DNA of 64,000 nt from the NCBI GenBank assembly GCA_021401465.1, contig JADDMT010000104.1, forward strand, positions 40,663 to 104,662. Reading direction: 5' to 3'. Shown piece after piece: positions 21,063 through 31,845 of the stretch (positions within the stretch are counted from its first letter, which is position 1; every line of letters begins with the position of its first letter). Position numbers and translations under genes: made by a program. A model generated the notes under the pieces. It had not been told where the DNA came from. It saw only the letters and a program-made list of their open reading frames with translations, and did not search any database. The DNA is from Teratosphaeria epicoccoides. Lineage: Eukaryota; Ascomycota; Dothideomycetes; Mycosphaerellales; Teratosphaeriaceae.

Positions 21063-22717
21063 ACGTGGGCACTGGACAAGGCCTTGTGCAAGCATGGGCT
21101 AAACAAGCAAGCTGCTGCTGCTGCTTCGATCTCGATGCGCTCGTCTTTGAAGACCTCGCTGGTTCATCAGATCCTGACTGAGGACGTGCACGGTAGTAGT
21201 GCTTCCTTGACAGCTATGTCAGATCTGCAGCATCCGGACTTTCTTGCTGCTGTGAATGGCCACCGAATGAACGTTTATGGTGTTGCAACCTCGGTATGTT
21301 CTTGCGTGAGACTTCCGGGCTCGTAAGCTGCTGCTGACTTCGCGGCAGTCCATATGGTCTGATATCGCCCTCACTATCGGCGAACATGCCTACCGTCTGC
21401 TACGACCGCAAGCCGAGGAGGTGCATATGAATCTTTGTGACTTCCAGGTGCTTCATGTTCAGGTTGCGAGCACTGCTCAGGGCGTGCCTCAACTTTTGCA
21501 GATTCAGGCAGACCTGGATCTCTTGAACAGCTTGATGTCCATCGCATGGTACAACGTTGATCCTAAGTCTGGGGAGCGGTCGCCTGAACACTTCGCTTCT
21601 GGCACCGTCCGATTTGAGGATCCTCAGCGTTGGCATGCAGAATGGAGCCGTGTCTCGCACCTCGTAACAGGCCGGATCGAAGCACTCGAACAAATGGCGC
21701 AGTCCGGACATGCGAGCAGACTGTCGAAAAATCTTGCCTACACGCTGTTCAAGAATGTTGTTGATTATGCCGAAGAATTTCGCGGCATGGATAAAGTGAT
21801 CCTGAATGACTACGAAGCGGTGGCTGAAGTGACTCTGTCCAATGATCGACATGGAACTTGGCACACGCCTCCCCATTGGATCGACAGTGTCTGCCATCTT
21901 GCTGGCTTCATCATGAACGGAAGCGATGCTTCGAACACGAGAGACTTCTTCTATGTCACCCCTGGCAGCGAAAGCCTGCGCTTCTCCAAGCCGCTGGAGG
22001 CTGGCGGACATTACCAAAGTTACGTCCGCATGTTCCCGTTGGCGGTCGAGGCAGGACACATGCATGCTGGTGACGTATATATCTTGCAGGACGGGGTCAT
22101 CGTAGCGATGCTATCACAAATCCGCTTCCGACGTGTGCCTCGGTCGTTGATGGATCGATTCTTTGCACCGGTAGACACGAAGTCTGCTCACGATTCTGCA
22201 CCGGAATCGTGCACTCTCAATGCATCCAGTGCAAGATTGTGCCAGGCTCCCGCAGCAAAGACCGGAAGTCTTCCTTCGTCAGCTTCTTCCATTAAGGCTG
22301 CCTCGACTTTGTCCTTATCGATGCAAAACAACCACTACATCGCTCCTGGCATCGGTGGCAAGGCGATGCCCATCCTCCGCGGTCCATCAGGTCCAGCAGT
22401 GTCTCGTCAGGTCCTGAGGCGTTGGACTCTGTCAGCGATACACTGAAAGAGCCAACGGTCAACGTCGTGAAAACAGACGCCGCTACCGGCTCAGATCTAC
22501 CTGACACAGGTAGCCGGTGTTTGCAACTAATCGCCCGCGAAACCAGTCTTGCGATGAGTGACTTGACTCCCGAGGCTCGCTTGGGGTCGACTCGCTGATG
22601 TCATTGGTACTGGCAGAAAAGCTCAAGGCCGAGTTGGGCTTCGAGGTGAAGAGCTCGCTCTTCTTAGAGTGCCCAACTATCGGGGACATGAGGGCTTGGC
22701 TTGAACAGTACCCATGA
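21063..22717 (+). pseudogene. non-reducing polyketide synthase remnant: PT and ACP only
   Basis: Homology begins at about 21063 (TWALDKA) and has no upstream continuation: SAT, KS and MAT domains (several kb) are absent. The product-template domain is otherwise complete, spliced at 21294-21348. Its first hotdog half contains the catalytic His in VNGHRMN and the second half the catalytic Asp in PPHWIDSVCHLAGF; it ends at RFFAPVD. A Ser-rich linker follows, with a frame change near 22360-22420, then an ACP whose phosphopantetheine site GVDSLMSL (Ser codon 22591-22593) is put out of frame by a one-base loss in a G run at 22583-22586. The ORF stops after the ACP at 22717, with no TE, as in group V NR-PKSs that depend on a separate MbetaL-TE. 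It cannot make polyketide. Confidence 0.9.
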
Positions 22718-23672
22718 GCGCTGACAACGGTGTAAGATGGCATTAACCTACATGTACTATTACTCAGAGCAGGCAATTTATTTTCCTTGAGCATCGTTCA
22801 GCCGTAATCATCCTCACACACTAGCTTCGCTTTTTTGCGCACAGACTGACTTATGTCTACAAATCGTGAACGACGTGCCAGTGAACTTGGCTGATGATTA
22901 ATTGCACATCCGCAAAATCAATGCCGTCAGTGATGAGGTCCACTCCGTCAAGGTTCAGAATGCGCCGGATCACCCGAGCGTGGTACGTCCTAGTAACGCT
23001 CTGCACCAGTGATTACTTCAATCGGCCCTGGGGACAGTCACGAAGATCCTCCAACTTTTGGGGCTTTCGGGGAAGGTTCTTCCAGTCGTGAGGACCATTT
23101 CTCAACACGGCCAGAGTTTCCCAAACTGCAAGGTAGGAAGATCGACAGCGGATGAGTACAAGAGAGGTATGCAAAGCTTCGCACCCAGACTGTACGTTCA
23201 AGTCGATGGGGCAGCTCGTGGGAAAGTCAGAGCTGCATGGGTTGAGGCGCTCGAAAAGTGGTGGCCACAGGGTGTTGCTGCATTGGGAGTGGCCGGTGGG
23301 TTGACAACCGTCAATGAGACCACGAGATGTATCGCGTCTGGGGCTCTGAACTGACAACATGTGTGATTTTGTAATTGGGCGACGTCCTACAACGCCAGAT
23401 TGCTCATGGACTAAATCTTGTGACCGTTGTTTGGACTTTGCGAGCCAGTAGCGATGAGTTCCAAAACCCGGCATGGCCAAAGACCGCTGGGCTACACTCC
23501 GTGCCACTCGTAGCCGACTGCATGGCGGTCATATGACGGGAACTGGCTCGCTCTTCACAACTGCGTTTACTTATAGATGTGGTTGCCGCGTCGAAGAGGG
23601 AGTTGAAGTCCCGACGATACGTGACTTACATCGTTCCATCAGTCACGAGTGAGGTTCTGTACCGTATATCTC
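22718..23672. other. spacer between PKS remnant and GST, possible gene debris
   Basis: About 950 bases. A plus-strand frame around 22910-23354 is fairly open (KVLPVVRTISQHGQSF, AAWVEALEKWWPQG) but contains stops and has no motif I recognise. It could be the remains of a further tailoring gene or chance. Confidence 0.35.
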
Positions 23673-24610
23673 ATGGCTCCTCACGCAGATAGCACTTCGC
23701 AAGAGGTGTCAGCGCCGGGGATCAATGAGCTCAAGATCGGCAGTGCCGACGATCACGACTCTCCGCCCTCAAAAATTGCTTGCCAGGCGGAATGCGCTAG
23801 CCTGGGGGAGCGGCCAAAACTTCGTCTCTGGGTGATGCGGGGAGGCACCTACATTTGCCGAGTCACAATTCTCCTCCGGAAGAAAAATGTCATTGACGAA
23901 TTCGACTTCGTCTGGGTCCAGCCGGGCTTGACAGGCATGCGCGACCCTGAAGGCAAACCCAAGGGCCAGTTACCCATTCTCGAGCTCCAACGCCCGTCCG
24001 CGGACGGCAGTGTTCCCGGACAGTATCTCTTCCACTCCACTGGAATCATCAATTACATCGAGATGCGTTGGCCAGACATCAACCCCAATCACACGCCACT
24101 ACAGGCGCTAGAGCACAAAGCGCTCGTGCACGATCGTATGACTTTTGCGGACGAAGCAATATTGCTCGCAAGCTTGTACTCATACAACGCTTCCGCATTC
24201 TTTCACCTGCGTGCTCAAGACCCAGCGATGGCTCGCGGGGCCTGGCAGCGCGCGCACCAGATCTACGCAACCCTGGAAGGCATGGCTGACAGCAAGGGTC
24301 CCTACCTGGTGCCCGGCTCCGGCGACCGTCCAACCATGGTCGACTGTGCCGTCTTCGCCAACATCCAAATTTTCGCGCCATCTACGATACAGACCTCCTG
24401 GTCGGTCACCCGCGTTTGCAGCAGATGTACGAGGCGTTTGAGAAGCGGCCGAGCGCGGTGCACAATGAACTGGGCTCAGCGGGATGGCATGAGCGGACGA
24501 GGACCATGAATCCGAAAGGCAGTGATATTCCGTGGGAGAAATTTGAGATCCCGGTTGAGACGGAGGACAAGCCGCACAGTGAGGCCCATTTCCTGAAGGC
24601 GCCGTTTTAG
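23673..24610 (+). pseudogene. glutathione S-transferase-like protein with a one-base frameshift
   Basis: The frame opens at the ATG at 23673 and shows a GST N-terminal thioredoxin-like domain (LRLWVMRGGTYICRVTILLR, GKPKGQLPILEL, then a Ser-Thr-Gly site as HSTGIINYIE) and a C-terminal helical domain (ADEAILLASLYSYN, GPYLVPGSGDRPTMVDC). At 24370-24373 a run of four T's shifts the frame. The end of the protein continues one frame over (RAIYDTDLLVGHPRLQQMYEAF and EHFLKAPF-like end SEAHFLKAPF) to the stop at 24610. The loss of one T from a T5 run explains it; a sequencing error in the homopolymer is possible. GST-like genes occur in anthraquinone/xanthone clusters such as the monodictyphenone cluster (MdpJ), fitting its position here. 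Confidence 0.78.
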
Positions 24611-25322
24611 ACGCCTATCTAGGGCTGCTTCGGATGCGCTTTTGTGGCCTATACAGCATGAAATTGGGCTGGTAGGCAAGGATTTCATCGATTGTTGGAG
24701 ATGGTAGCGGCAGGACCTTTGCGTCAACGACATATTCCCTCTCATGTACAATAGTATTTGAGTCATCTGGATCTTGAGCCGTTCCCCTGACACTACTGAC
24801 CCTCCAGCTGGACTGCGCACATTCCAATGGTCTGCCCGTTCATTCAAGCTTCGGTCGATGTGCTAGATCACTACCAGAGACCTCTTCGGTTGCATTCAAT
24901 AAATATTAATAATGTTGCTGGATTGAGGTGTAGGAACAAGCCACTTTCTGCGTTGTCTGTTTGAGACTAGAGGCCAAGACAAAGTTGCATGTAGGGACGA
25001 CCCGGTCGTTGTGGTAAACATGGTGCGTCATACATTGTTTACATGCACCAGCCATCGCCAGCCGCTGATTTTCTCTGACAGCCACACATTATCCGCATCT
25101 CCGGACTTGTTCTCTGGTAAACCTCTACTCCTCACTGACACTCTACTCTTCATTTTCATATATTCAAGCATTCCGGAGGCTCGCAGCGCAAATCAACAAA
25201 CGCTAGCCCATCGACCCTACACCTGCATCCATCACGAAAGCCGGGGCCGTAGACCAACCACTACTCGATTGAGCATCCTTACCACAAGCTGAGGCTTCGG
25301 CCTACAGCTTGAGATCGTAGTC
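24611..25322. other. intergenic region upstream of the membrane-protein gene
   Basis: Right border of the dead cluster. It contains the second 39-bp inverted-repeat element (25005-25043) and a pyrimidine-rich 5' leader before the ATG at 25323. No coding region is supported. Confidence 0.5.
25005..25043. promoter_or_regulatory. 39-bp element with GTAAACA/TGTTTAC inverted repeat, copy B
   Basis: GTAAACA at 25014-25020 and TGTTTAC at 25036-25042 flank TGCGTCATA, with the same 22-base start-to-start spacing as copy A (12761-12799) and 34 of 39 identical bases. It sits about 280 bases before the start of the membrane-protein gene. A promoter role is inferred. Confidence 0.5.
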
Positions 25323-26627
25323 ATGGCGCCCGTGACTTCTCACAATGGCAGTCCCATTGCTGGCCTTACGCTGTCTTCCCTCGAGCTCGATCAACGCAGC
25401 TCGGACACCACTCCTCACCTCCAGACCCGCAGCGGCGATATATCACGACTCGAAGCCAACAAGATCTTGACTGCCCGCACCGCGTCCACAGCATACAACC
25501 CAGGCCAGGGTACAAAGGCACCAGAGTCCTTCAACAATGCTTTCTTCATTGCCCTCTTCGCCATTATCGGCGCCGCCATGGTCATTACCTCGATCTGGTT
25601 CTTCTTCTGGGCCAAGAATGGCGGTTTCCAATTCCAAGAAGGAGACTGGGATGACTACAAGAGTACGGTGTTGAGGAGAAAGGGTCCAGATGGAAGGACA
25701 TTGAGTAACGCAACCAAGAGCACGAAGCTTGGCGGCGGTAGCAGTATCGCTGGAACACAGCACTACAGGTGGGCCAAGGAGCAGGCCAGGAGCGTGGTGG
25801 GACGAGATGAGAAGGGACGGAAGGGTATCAGGGCCAAGCGAGGGTGGGCGAAGACACACAGCGTGCTGTACAGTGACGACTACCAGGAGGAGACTTTCCG
25901 CCACAACCAAGGCACCGTCAGCGACATGACGGAGATCACTGAGGCCAACACGGAATACAATGCCCACGGGAGACGGTACAGAGACCGAGACGTGCACGAA
26001 TACAAACGTGAAAAGCCTGCAAGAGTTGGCGGACTCAACAGAGCAGCCGACGGCTCGCACTTCGGGACCACCATCGGCGGCTCAGAAACCATGTCGGAGT
26101 CGTCAGAGCAGCCACTCATCAGCCGCGAGCAACGCGACGCGAACAGAGAGAAGGAGCGCGCGGAGCGCAAAGCCCGCGAAGAAGCAGCCAAGATGGAGCG
26201 TCGTTGGAAGAGGGAAGCCGAAGAGGCAGCAGCGGCACTGGCTCGCGAGAACGCCCGTCCGCCACCCCCACCAGCCCACACAAGCACTGTCAAGAAATCC
26301 GCGACTCCAGCCTCCAAGCCGGGCGCCCCCAAGCAGCGTACCGCTTCCCGCTCCAACAGTCCCAGGAAGCGTGAGACCCGTGACTTCTCCTATACTTCTG
26401 GCCCAGCGTCCGAGATGCTCAGCACCGCTTTCACGCCGTCCGAGTCTTCGGGCAAGCGGACAAGTAGCTACTACGATGCATACCGTCCGCGTCACTCCAC
26501 AGCCTATGACTCAGACCGCGAGAGGCGGAGCGAGCGAAGCAGTCGGCAGAGCAGCCCTAGGAAGAAGGAGAGGCGTCCAGGCCGGAGTGATGGATACAGG
26601 CGTGGCGCGGATAGTGATCTGGACTAG
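25323..26627 (+). CDS. single-pass membrane protein of unknown function
   Basis: Intronless gene for 434 residues. A polar N-terminus of about 70 residues precedes one strong transmembrane helix (FFIALFAIIGAAMVITSIWFFFW, about 75-97). Directly after it comes an apparently conserved juxtamembrane block (GDWDDYKSTVLRRKGPDGRT). The remaining 300 residues are charged and mostly disordered, with a Lys/Glu/Ala helix near residues 270-305 that could be a coiled coil, a Pro run (RPPPPPAH) and an Arg/Ser-rich tail. There is no signal peptide, so an N-out/C-in anchor with a cytosolic tail is the simplest topology. I recognise it only as a conserved hypothetical type seen in filamentous ascomycetes. It lies just outside the dead metabolite cluster and shows no lesion. 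Confidence 0.78.
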   Translation: MAPVTSHNGSPIAGLTLSSLELDQRSSDTTPHLQTRSGDISRLEANKILTARTASTAYNPGQGTKAPESFNNAFFIALFAIIGAAMVITSIWFFFWAKNGGFQFQEGDWDDYKSTVLRRKGPDGRTLSNATKSTKLGGGSSIAGTQHYRWAKEQARSVVGRDEKGRKGIRAKRGWAKTHSVLYSDDYQEETFRHNQGTVSDMTEITEANTEYNAHGRRYRDRDVHEYKREKPARVGGLNRAADGSHFGTTIGGSETMSESSEQPLISREQRDANREKERAERKAREEAAKMERRWKREAEEAAAALARENARPPPPPAHTSTVKKSATPASKPGAPKQRTASRSNSPRKRETRDFSYTSGPASEMLSTAFTPSESSGKRTSSYYDAYRPRHSTAYDSDRERRSERSSRQSSPRKKERRPGRSDGYRRGADSDLD

Positions 26628-29600
26628 GTGTCTGAATATGGTCTGCGGGCCGTCGACGCGGGTCAGAGGTTCTTGCGTTGAGGCTCGAACAGCGAGTATG
26701 GAGAATTGTCTAGGCGGAAGGACCGTCCGACTGGGCTGAAGACAGGATTGCGAAGCATTGAGAGTGGTGGGCTTGCGGCATATTGTGCATAAGGTTGGGC
26801 GAGATGCGCGGGCGGCATATTCTGAGGCGTTGAACCAGGTATGGAGTCAGGAAAGTAGACAGACAAGGTGTGACGCTCACTCCCGCCAAGATGGCGCTTG
26901 GGACCTATCGAGAATACCTTCATGTAGATAGCACCACCCAACAGAACTGGAACAATATCTTGTCAATTGACGTACGCCCTCGCCTTGTCCTTTTTCGGCC
27001 CTGGCCGGTCAACCCACTGTGCTTCCAGTTCGAGGTATCCTGCATTGATTCAGCTGGGCATATTGATCTGCTTGGCACCGCATTGAGAGTGACTGACTCG
27101 TGATGTGTTGTTCATCATCGTCGGGCGCTCTTGACCATTCGAGACGGACAATGAGGAGGGTGGTCGATCCTTCCATGCGACCTTGCGGTCGGATGTGCCG
27201 ATGCAAGACTGAGTTGCTACTGTATAGGGTGCTTGGCATGCATCGATGCGGGGATCCTGCTCAATGTATACCCAACAGCACCTTTCTGCCGTTTATATTG
27301 CTTAAACGAGGGATCATGCCCCAACCTAGCAACGACTGTGCTGTTCTTCTCGGTTGCCTCATGATCTCGGCGCGGCTAGTCCCGCCGCTAGACGTTGAAA
27401 CGGAGTGTATACTGAGGACTCGGGTTGTTGACCTCACCCTCGATCGCGATCAAGACGTGTTGTTAGCTCTCATTGCCAGGCCCGTTGGTCTCTGTATGCT
27501 GGAATGCATGATTGTTGCATGCTGCAACACGACCCTGCATCTCTCTCTCGCCTTCCCGGCACTGAGACATTCGTCGGTGCTAAAGTCCGGCCCCGCGAGC
27601 TGCTCTGGCCAACTGCGTCTGGCTGCGACTACCAGAGTCTTATGAATATCCGACGGAAGGCTGGGTGATGCTATCAGGGAGTAAGAGATGGTGTATCAAG
27701 CTGGAGATGAGGTGGACTGGATGCTTCGTGCTGACGCCACATGCCCCGATCCGATCCTATTGCGAGCGGTGGTCGGCAGCACTCAACACGCTCCCTTAGC
27801 CAAGCATGATGGGACTTGTCATCCCTCTGATGCGTTGGCGATAGGCTGAGAGACCTCGGCCGCTGCGTCCGCCTCCGATCTCGAATCAGAGTGGATGTAG
27901 TAGTCAGTCTACTGCTGTGGAGCACTTACGAGTTGCGAAACAGGCGCCAATGCCTTCAAGAATCCAGCAAACATGCAGAGCCACAAGATCCTGGAGATGA
28001 GCCTTTCCGACAGCATTCTCCTCAAGAATCCCGCGTCATGTCCCTCAGACAGCCTATCATGTTGAGCACGGCAAGCGAGCGTGCCTGGCGTGAAGGCCCA
28101 TCATATGCTACTGGCGAATGCTGAAGATCCGCTTCAGCCAACACAGCTAGGGCCATTGAGCAGGCCTGATGGAGGGATACTAGTAGGGACGCACCAGTGT
28201 GGCAGGTAAATGGCCAGCCAGACCGCCAGATCAGGAGCACTTCGTCATTGAAACGTGCCACTGCTCCTGTGAATATGCTGGAAGGGATTGAAAGAGAGCT
28301 TGACAGCGACAAATCTTGGGTATGCACTGCCGCCAATCTCAATATGGCTGCGAGTGCTCGCTTTTCAAGTGCCGGTTGTGGTATCAGTCTACTGGCAAGC
28401 CACGAATCCATGGGCCATACTCAGTGTATCATCTACCATGCAGGTATTTTTGGCGCCTCCCGAGCAAGCCTAGCAAGCCCGCAAGTCCGATCGGAGAGCC
28501 TTGTGCCTCAGCTATCAGCGATTCCTGCGTCAAGCATCCGGGACCGTTATACGGCGTGAATCGGAGTAGTATTGCCGGCAATGGCGCAGCACTGAGCGAG
28601 TACGCGAATGATCAATCCTGAAAGCTAACAGGACGGCGGATTTTGCTTGCGAGGAAGAGTCAGTGTCGAAGAGCAAAAAGCGTCTGAAGCCCCGTAGTAA
28701 CACTGGAAATTACTCGCGGCCACAGCGCTTGCTGTAGCAAGTTGTTCTGGTGTGCAAAACCATCCTTTACCGAAGATCCTGGATTTGTCGGTTCCCATGC
28801 TTCGATCCTCCAATTGAGTACGGACGCAGGCTGGCAGGCTCTCTGCGCACTTGTTGCACCCGTGATCATATTGCCTTCGCACACTGCACATCATGGAGTT
28901 GTCAATGCCGTCAACAATCGCTCCATGGTCTGCGTCGAAGCACTGCCCCAATGGCTGTGGATTGCCGCTTCAGCCATCGTCGCCTACTGATTGCGGTCCT
29001 TGTATGGAATACATCTCCTCTTGACGTCGCTCCAACGCCCTGTCAGTGGCCAGGGAGCCCACAATGTGCTGCTCGATGCAATAATCATTCATTTTCAAAC
29101 TCTCCCTCACGACCGATGTTTCGGACTAAGGCTCGCGGCTTCCAGCCGTCAACGTCACAGCGCAGTGTCGCTTGCTGCAAAGAGAATCTCGAGCTATGCA
29201 TTCCTGAAATCTCCTTTCGAGCGCACTGGTCGCGAAGGGAAGTAAGAGTTTGCCGAACATTTCGGTTCGCAGTCGAACACGAATTCAAATGGCGTTCGCA
29301 AGCATAGCTGTACATCGACTGCCGGCTGTGATCGCGACGAGTGTCCTCCTGGGGGCGCGGTGCGGACGAGGGACAGCAGCCCGGGGCGATAAAACATGCC
29401 GGGGAGCCGGCGACTGCACCGAAGGACATCCTAGGACCCTTACGGCTCGTCCCTATGCTCACCTACCTGATGGGGTGTCCCTACCTCGACTCCATTATTA
29501 TGATGCAATCTGGGCTGCTGGTCTGTCATGTCACGTCTTTGCCACGTTGAGGAAGCACCGATTGCTGCTTCTTGGATTGTTCATCGCTCAGATGGCTCTG

Positions 29601-30564
29601 GAAATTTCTCAGGTCGGGTGTCCTGCCGAATAGTCTCCTGGCCGACGCACCAGACCATCATGAATACGATACATTCAAAGCGGTTCCGAGCGCTCAAGAA
29701 GTGATGTGTTCGGGTGGAGCGGTGTCAACGAGGTCAGTGAACAGTCGATTGTGATTACGTGGACTTTGACCAGAGCTGTCTGCGACTTGGAGAATGGAGA
29801 ATATCAGATGCCAATCTCCCCAAAGAGACTATGCCGAATCACTCGGCTCCAAAAGACCCGGTGGTCGGCTGTCAAGAAGGGTCTGGAACGGCATGGTCGC
29901 AGGCGCCTTCCTCCACATGTCAGACCAGCATACTGCTGGCAGCACAAGATAGATAACGCCGGGAGCGTGACAGACACTGGACTTCCTGCCGATCTGTGGC
30001 TGTGGCGCGTTTGCGACGCCAACGAAGACCAAATGTTTGGCGATTCAAGATCGGCAAGCACGGGAGGACTGACAAGGAATGTGGCTTGTTTGTCGCTTCT
30101 CGCTGTGACCGCAAACATGTCTTGCAACTGGCAGTCGCTACCCAGTCTGTCGGCACGTCTATTACGCTTAACCCGATCCGAGACACGCGATTTCCTGATT
30201 CGGCCGTCGGACTTGCCACTCGTGGATAACGCGCTCTAGTCGTAACACGTTCCTGGCTACGCGAGTGTGTATCCGGCCGGATCCAAGTCCACAAATTCCC
30301 ATATCCTTCTGTCGGAGGAAGCTCCGTGTCCGCAATCCTCTGGATTGATATACACGAAGGTCAAGCCGCCGCGACAGCAGAATTGGGAGGCATTTGGGCA
30401 TGTGGTACACACTGCTATCGTAAGCCCCGTCTCGACACGGTTATTCCTGGAGCGAGAAGTGACGGAAAGTGTCCCAATGCAGCGCGCTGCACCTTGCTCA
30501 ACCTCTCCTCTTCTTGCGCCAAGACGTCAAACTTGCAGGACGCACTTGCTGACGGTCGTCGACT
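26628..30564. other. gene-poor 3.9-kb stretch
   Basis: Only short overlapping frames occur on both strands. None shows a domain, conserved start context or splice pattern that I can support. A plus-strand stretch near 28300-28475 would encode a hydrophobic segment (ISIWLRVLAFQVPVVVSVYW) and might be debris of a membrane-protein gene. The region precedes the N-acetyltransferase and may hold decayed genes. Confidence 0.4.
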
Positions 30565-31661
30565 ATGGCACATTCAGCAATGGGTCAGCCAGCGCGAGAT
30601 GCTCGCAACCATTTCTCGTCAGCACAGATACGACAATACTACGAACGCATCGATCTCCCCACCAAATATCGCTACGAGCCTGGCGAGTTCAGCAAAGAAG
30701 TGATCAAGCAACGGGATGGACACGGCTTCCTCAATGCCTTGCAAAGGCACACATTGGCTAGTGTGCCTTTCGAGAATCTGGAGTTGCACTATTCGTCTCA
30801 TCACTCTTGCTCCGTCAACTCCGATAGCCTCTTCGGTAGGATCGTTGGCGATCGCAACGGTAGAGGAGCGTACTGCATCGCGAGCAACATCTTCTTCGGC
30901 ACAATGCTGCGAAGCCTTGGATACGACGTTGTGAGTCTCGATGTGGTGTGCATACCGCGAAGATTGCCAGCGCTTGCTGACGCGCCATTGTCGGTTCTCA
31001 GATGAGCGTCGGAGCGCGCATCAACACCTACAACCAGCATAACGGGCAGGACTCGGCCAGTGCGTGTTATGGAGGATGGTCGCACATGATCAACATCATC
31101 ACCATCCGTGGCGAGCGACTCGTCGTGGATGTTGGTTTTGGTGTCGGTGGACCGACGATCCCGATACCCCTGAAGGAGGACGAAGAGGTCCTCAACATAC
31201 CTCCAAATGAGTACGTCAGGGTGCGCAAAGGTGCGATCCTTGAAGCCGAGCATCCCGACGTGAAGATGTGGATTCTGGAACGATGTAGCAAGCAAGGCGG
31301 GTCCTGGACGCCGCTGTACTGCTTCGAGGACAGCATCTGTTTCTTGCCGCCTGACTTTGAGATCATGACATATTGGACCAGCACGAGCCGGAAGAGCTTC
31401 TATACATATCGCATCATCACCAGCAAGTACATCGTTGACGGTGCGAAGGAAACTATCATCGGAGACGTCGCGCTGTACGACGATCATGTTGTGCGAAGGA
31501 TTAGAGGTCGGCCTGATCAAGAGATTGAGTTGAAGACCGAAGAGGATCGGGTGGAGGCGTTGGAAAAGTTTATTGGTATACGCTTGACGGATGCGGAGAA
31601 GGCGGGCATCACGGGCATGGTGACGGAGCTGCCGCTGGAAGATGGTGAGTTTGGTGAGTAG
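30565..31661 (+). CDS. arylamine N-acetyltransferase
   Basis: Exons 30565-30930 and 31002-31661 (71-nt intron, GTGAGT...CAG), 341 residues. It transfers acetyl or malonyl groups from CoA to arylamines. The Cys-His-Asp triad is visible: Cys104 in GRGAYCIASN, His150 in GGWSHMINI, and Asp165 in LVVDVGFG. The N-terminal helical part carries QRHTLASVPFENLELHY, the usual NAT start. The active-site loop normally reads RGGYC followed by Glu; here it is RGAYCIAS, a modest deviation that may alter substrate fit. Fungal NATs such as Fusarium FDB2 detoxify plant benzoxazolinone-derived amines, so a xenobiotic role is plausible but not shown. It is the only intact gene in a surrounding gene-poor area. Confidence 0.9.
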
Positions 31662-31808
31662 CATGGTTGGCATAACCTGCTAGGAGACGACCTGCTGGAG
31701 GGTCGGCAGGCGGGTCGATGATTCCCGAGCGTTAGAGCGTGATTATAGGTATGGTATGTCAACGACGTGACGAAGGAGGGTGAACATGCTGCATGAGATC
31801 TTCTCCCT

Positions 31809-31845
<37 letters not shown>

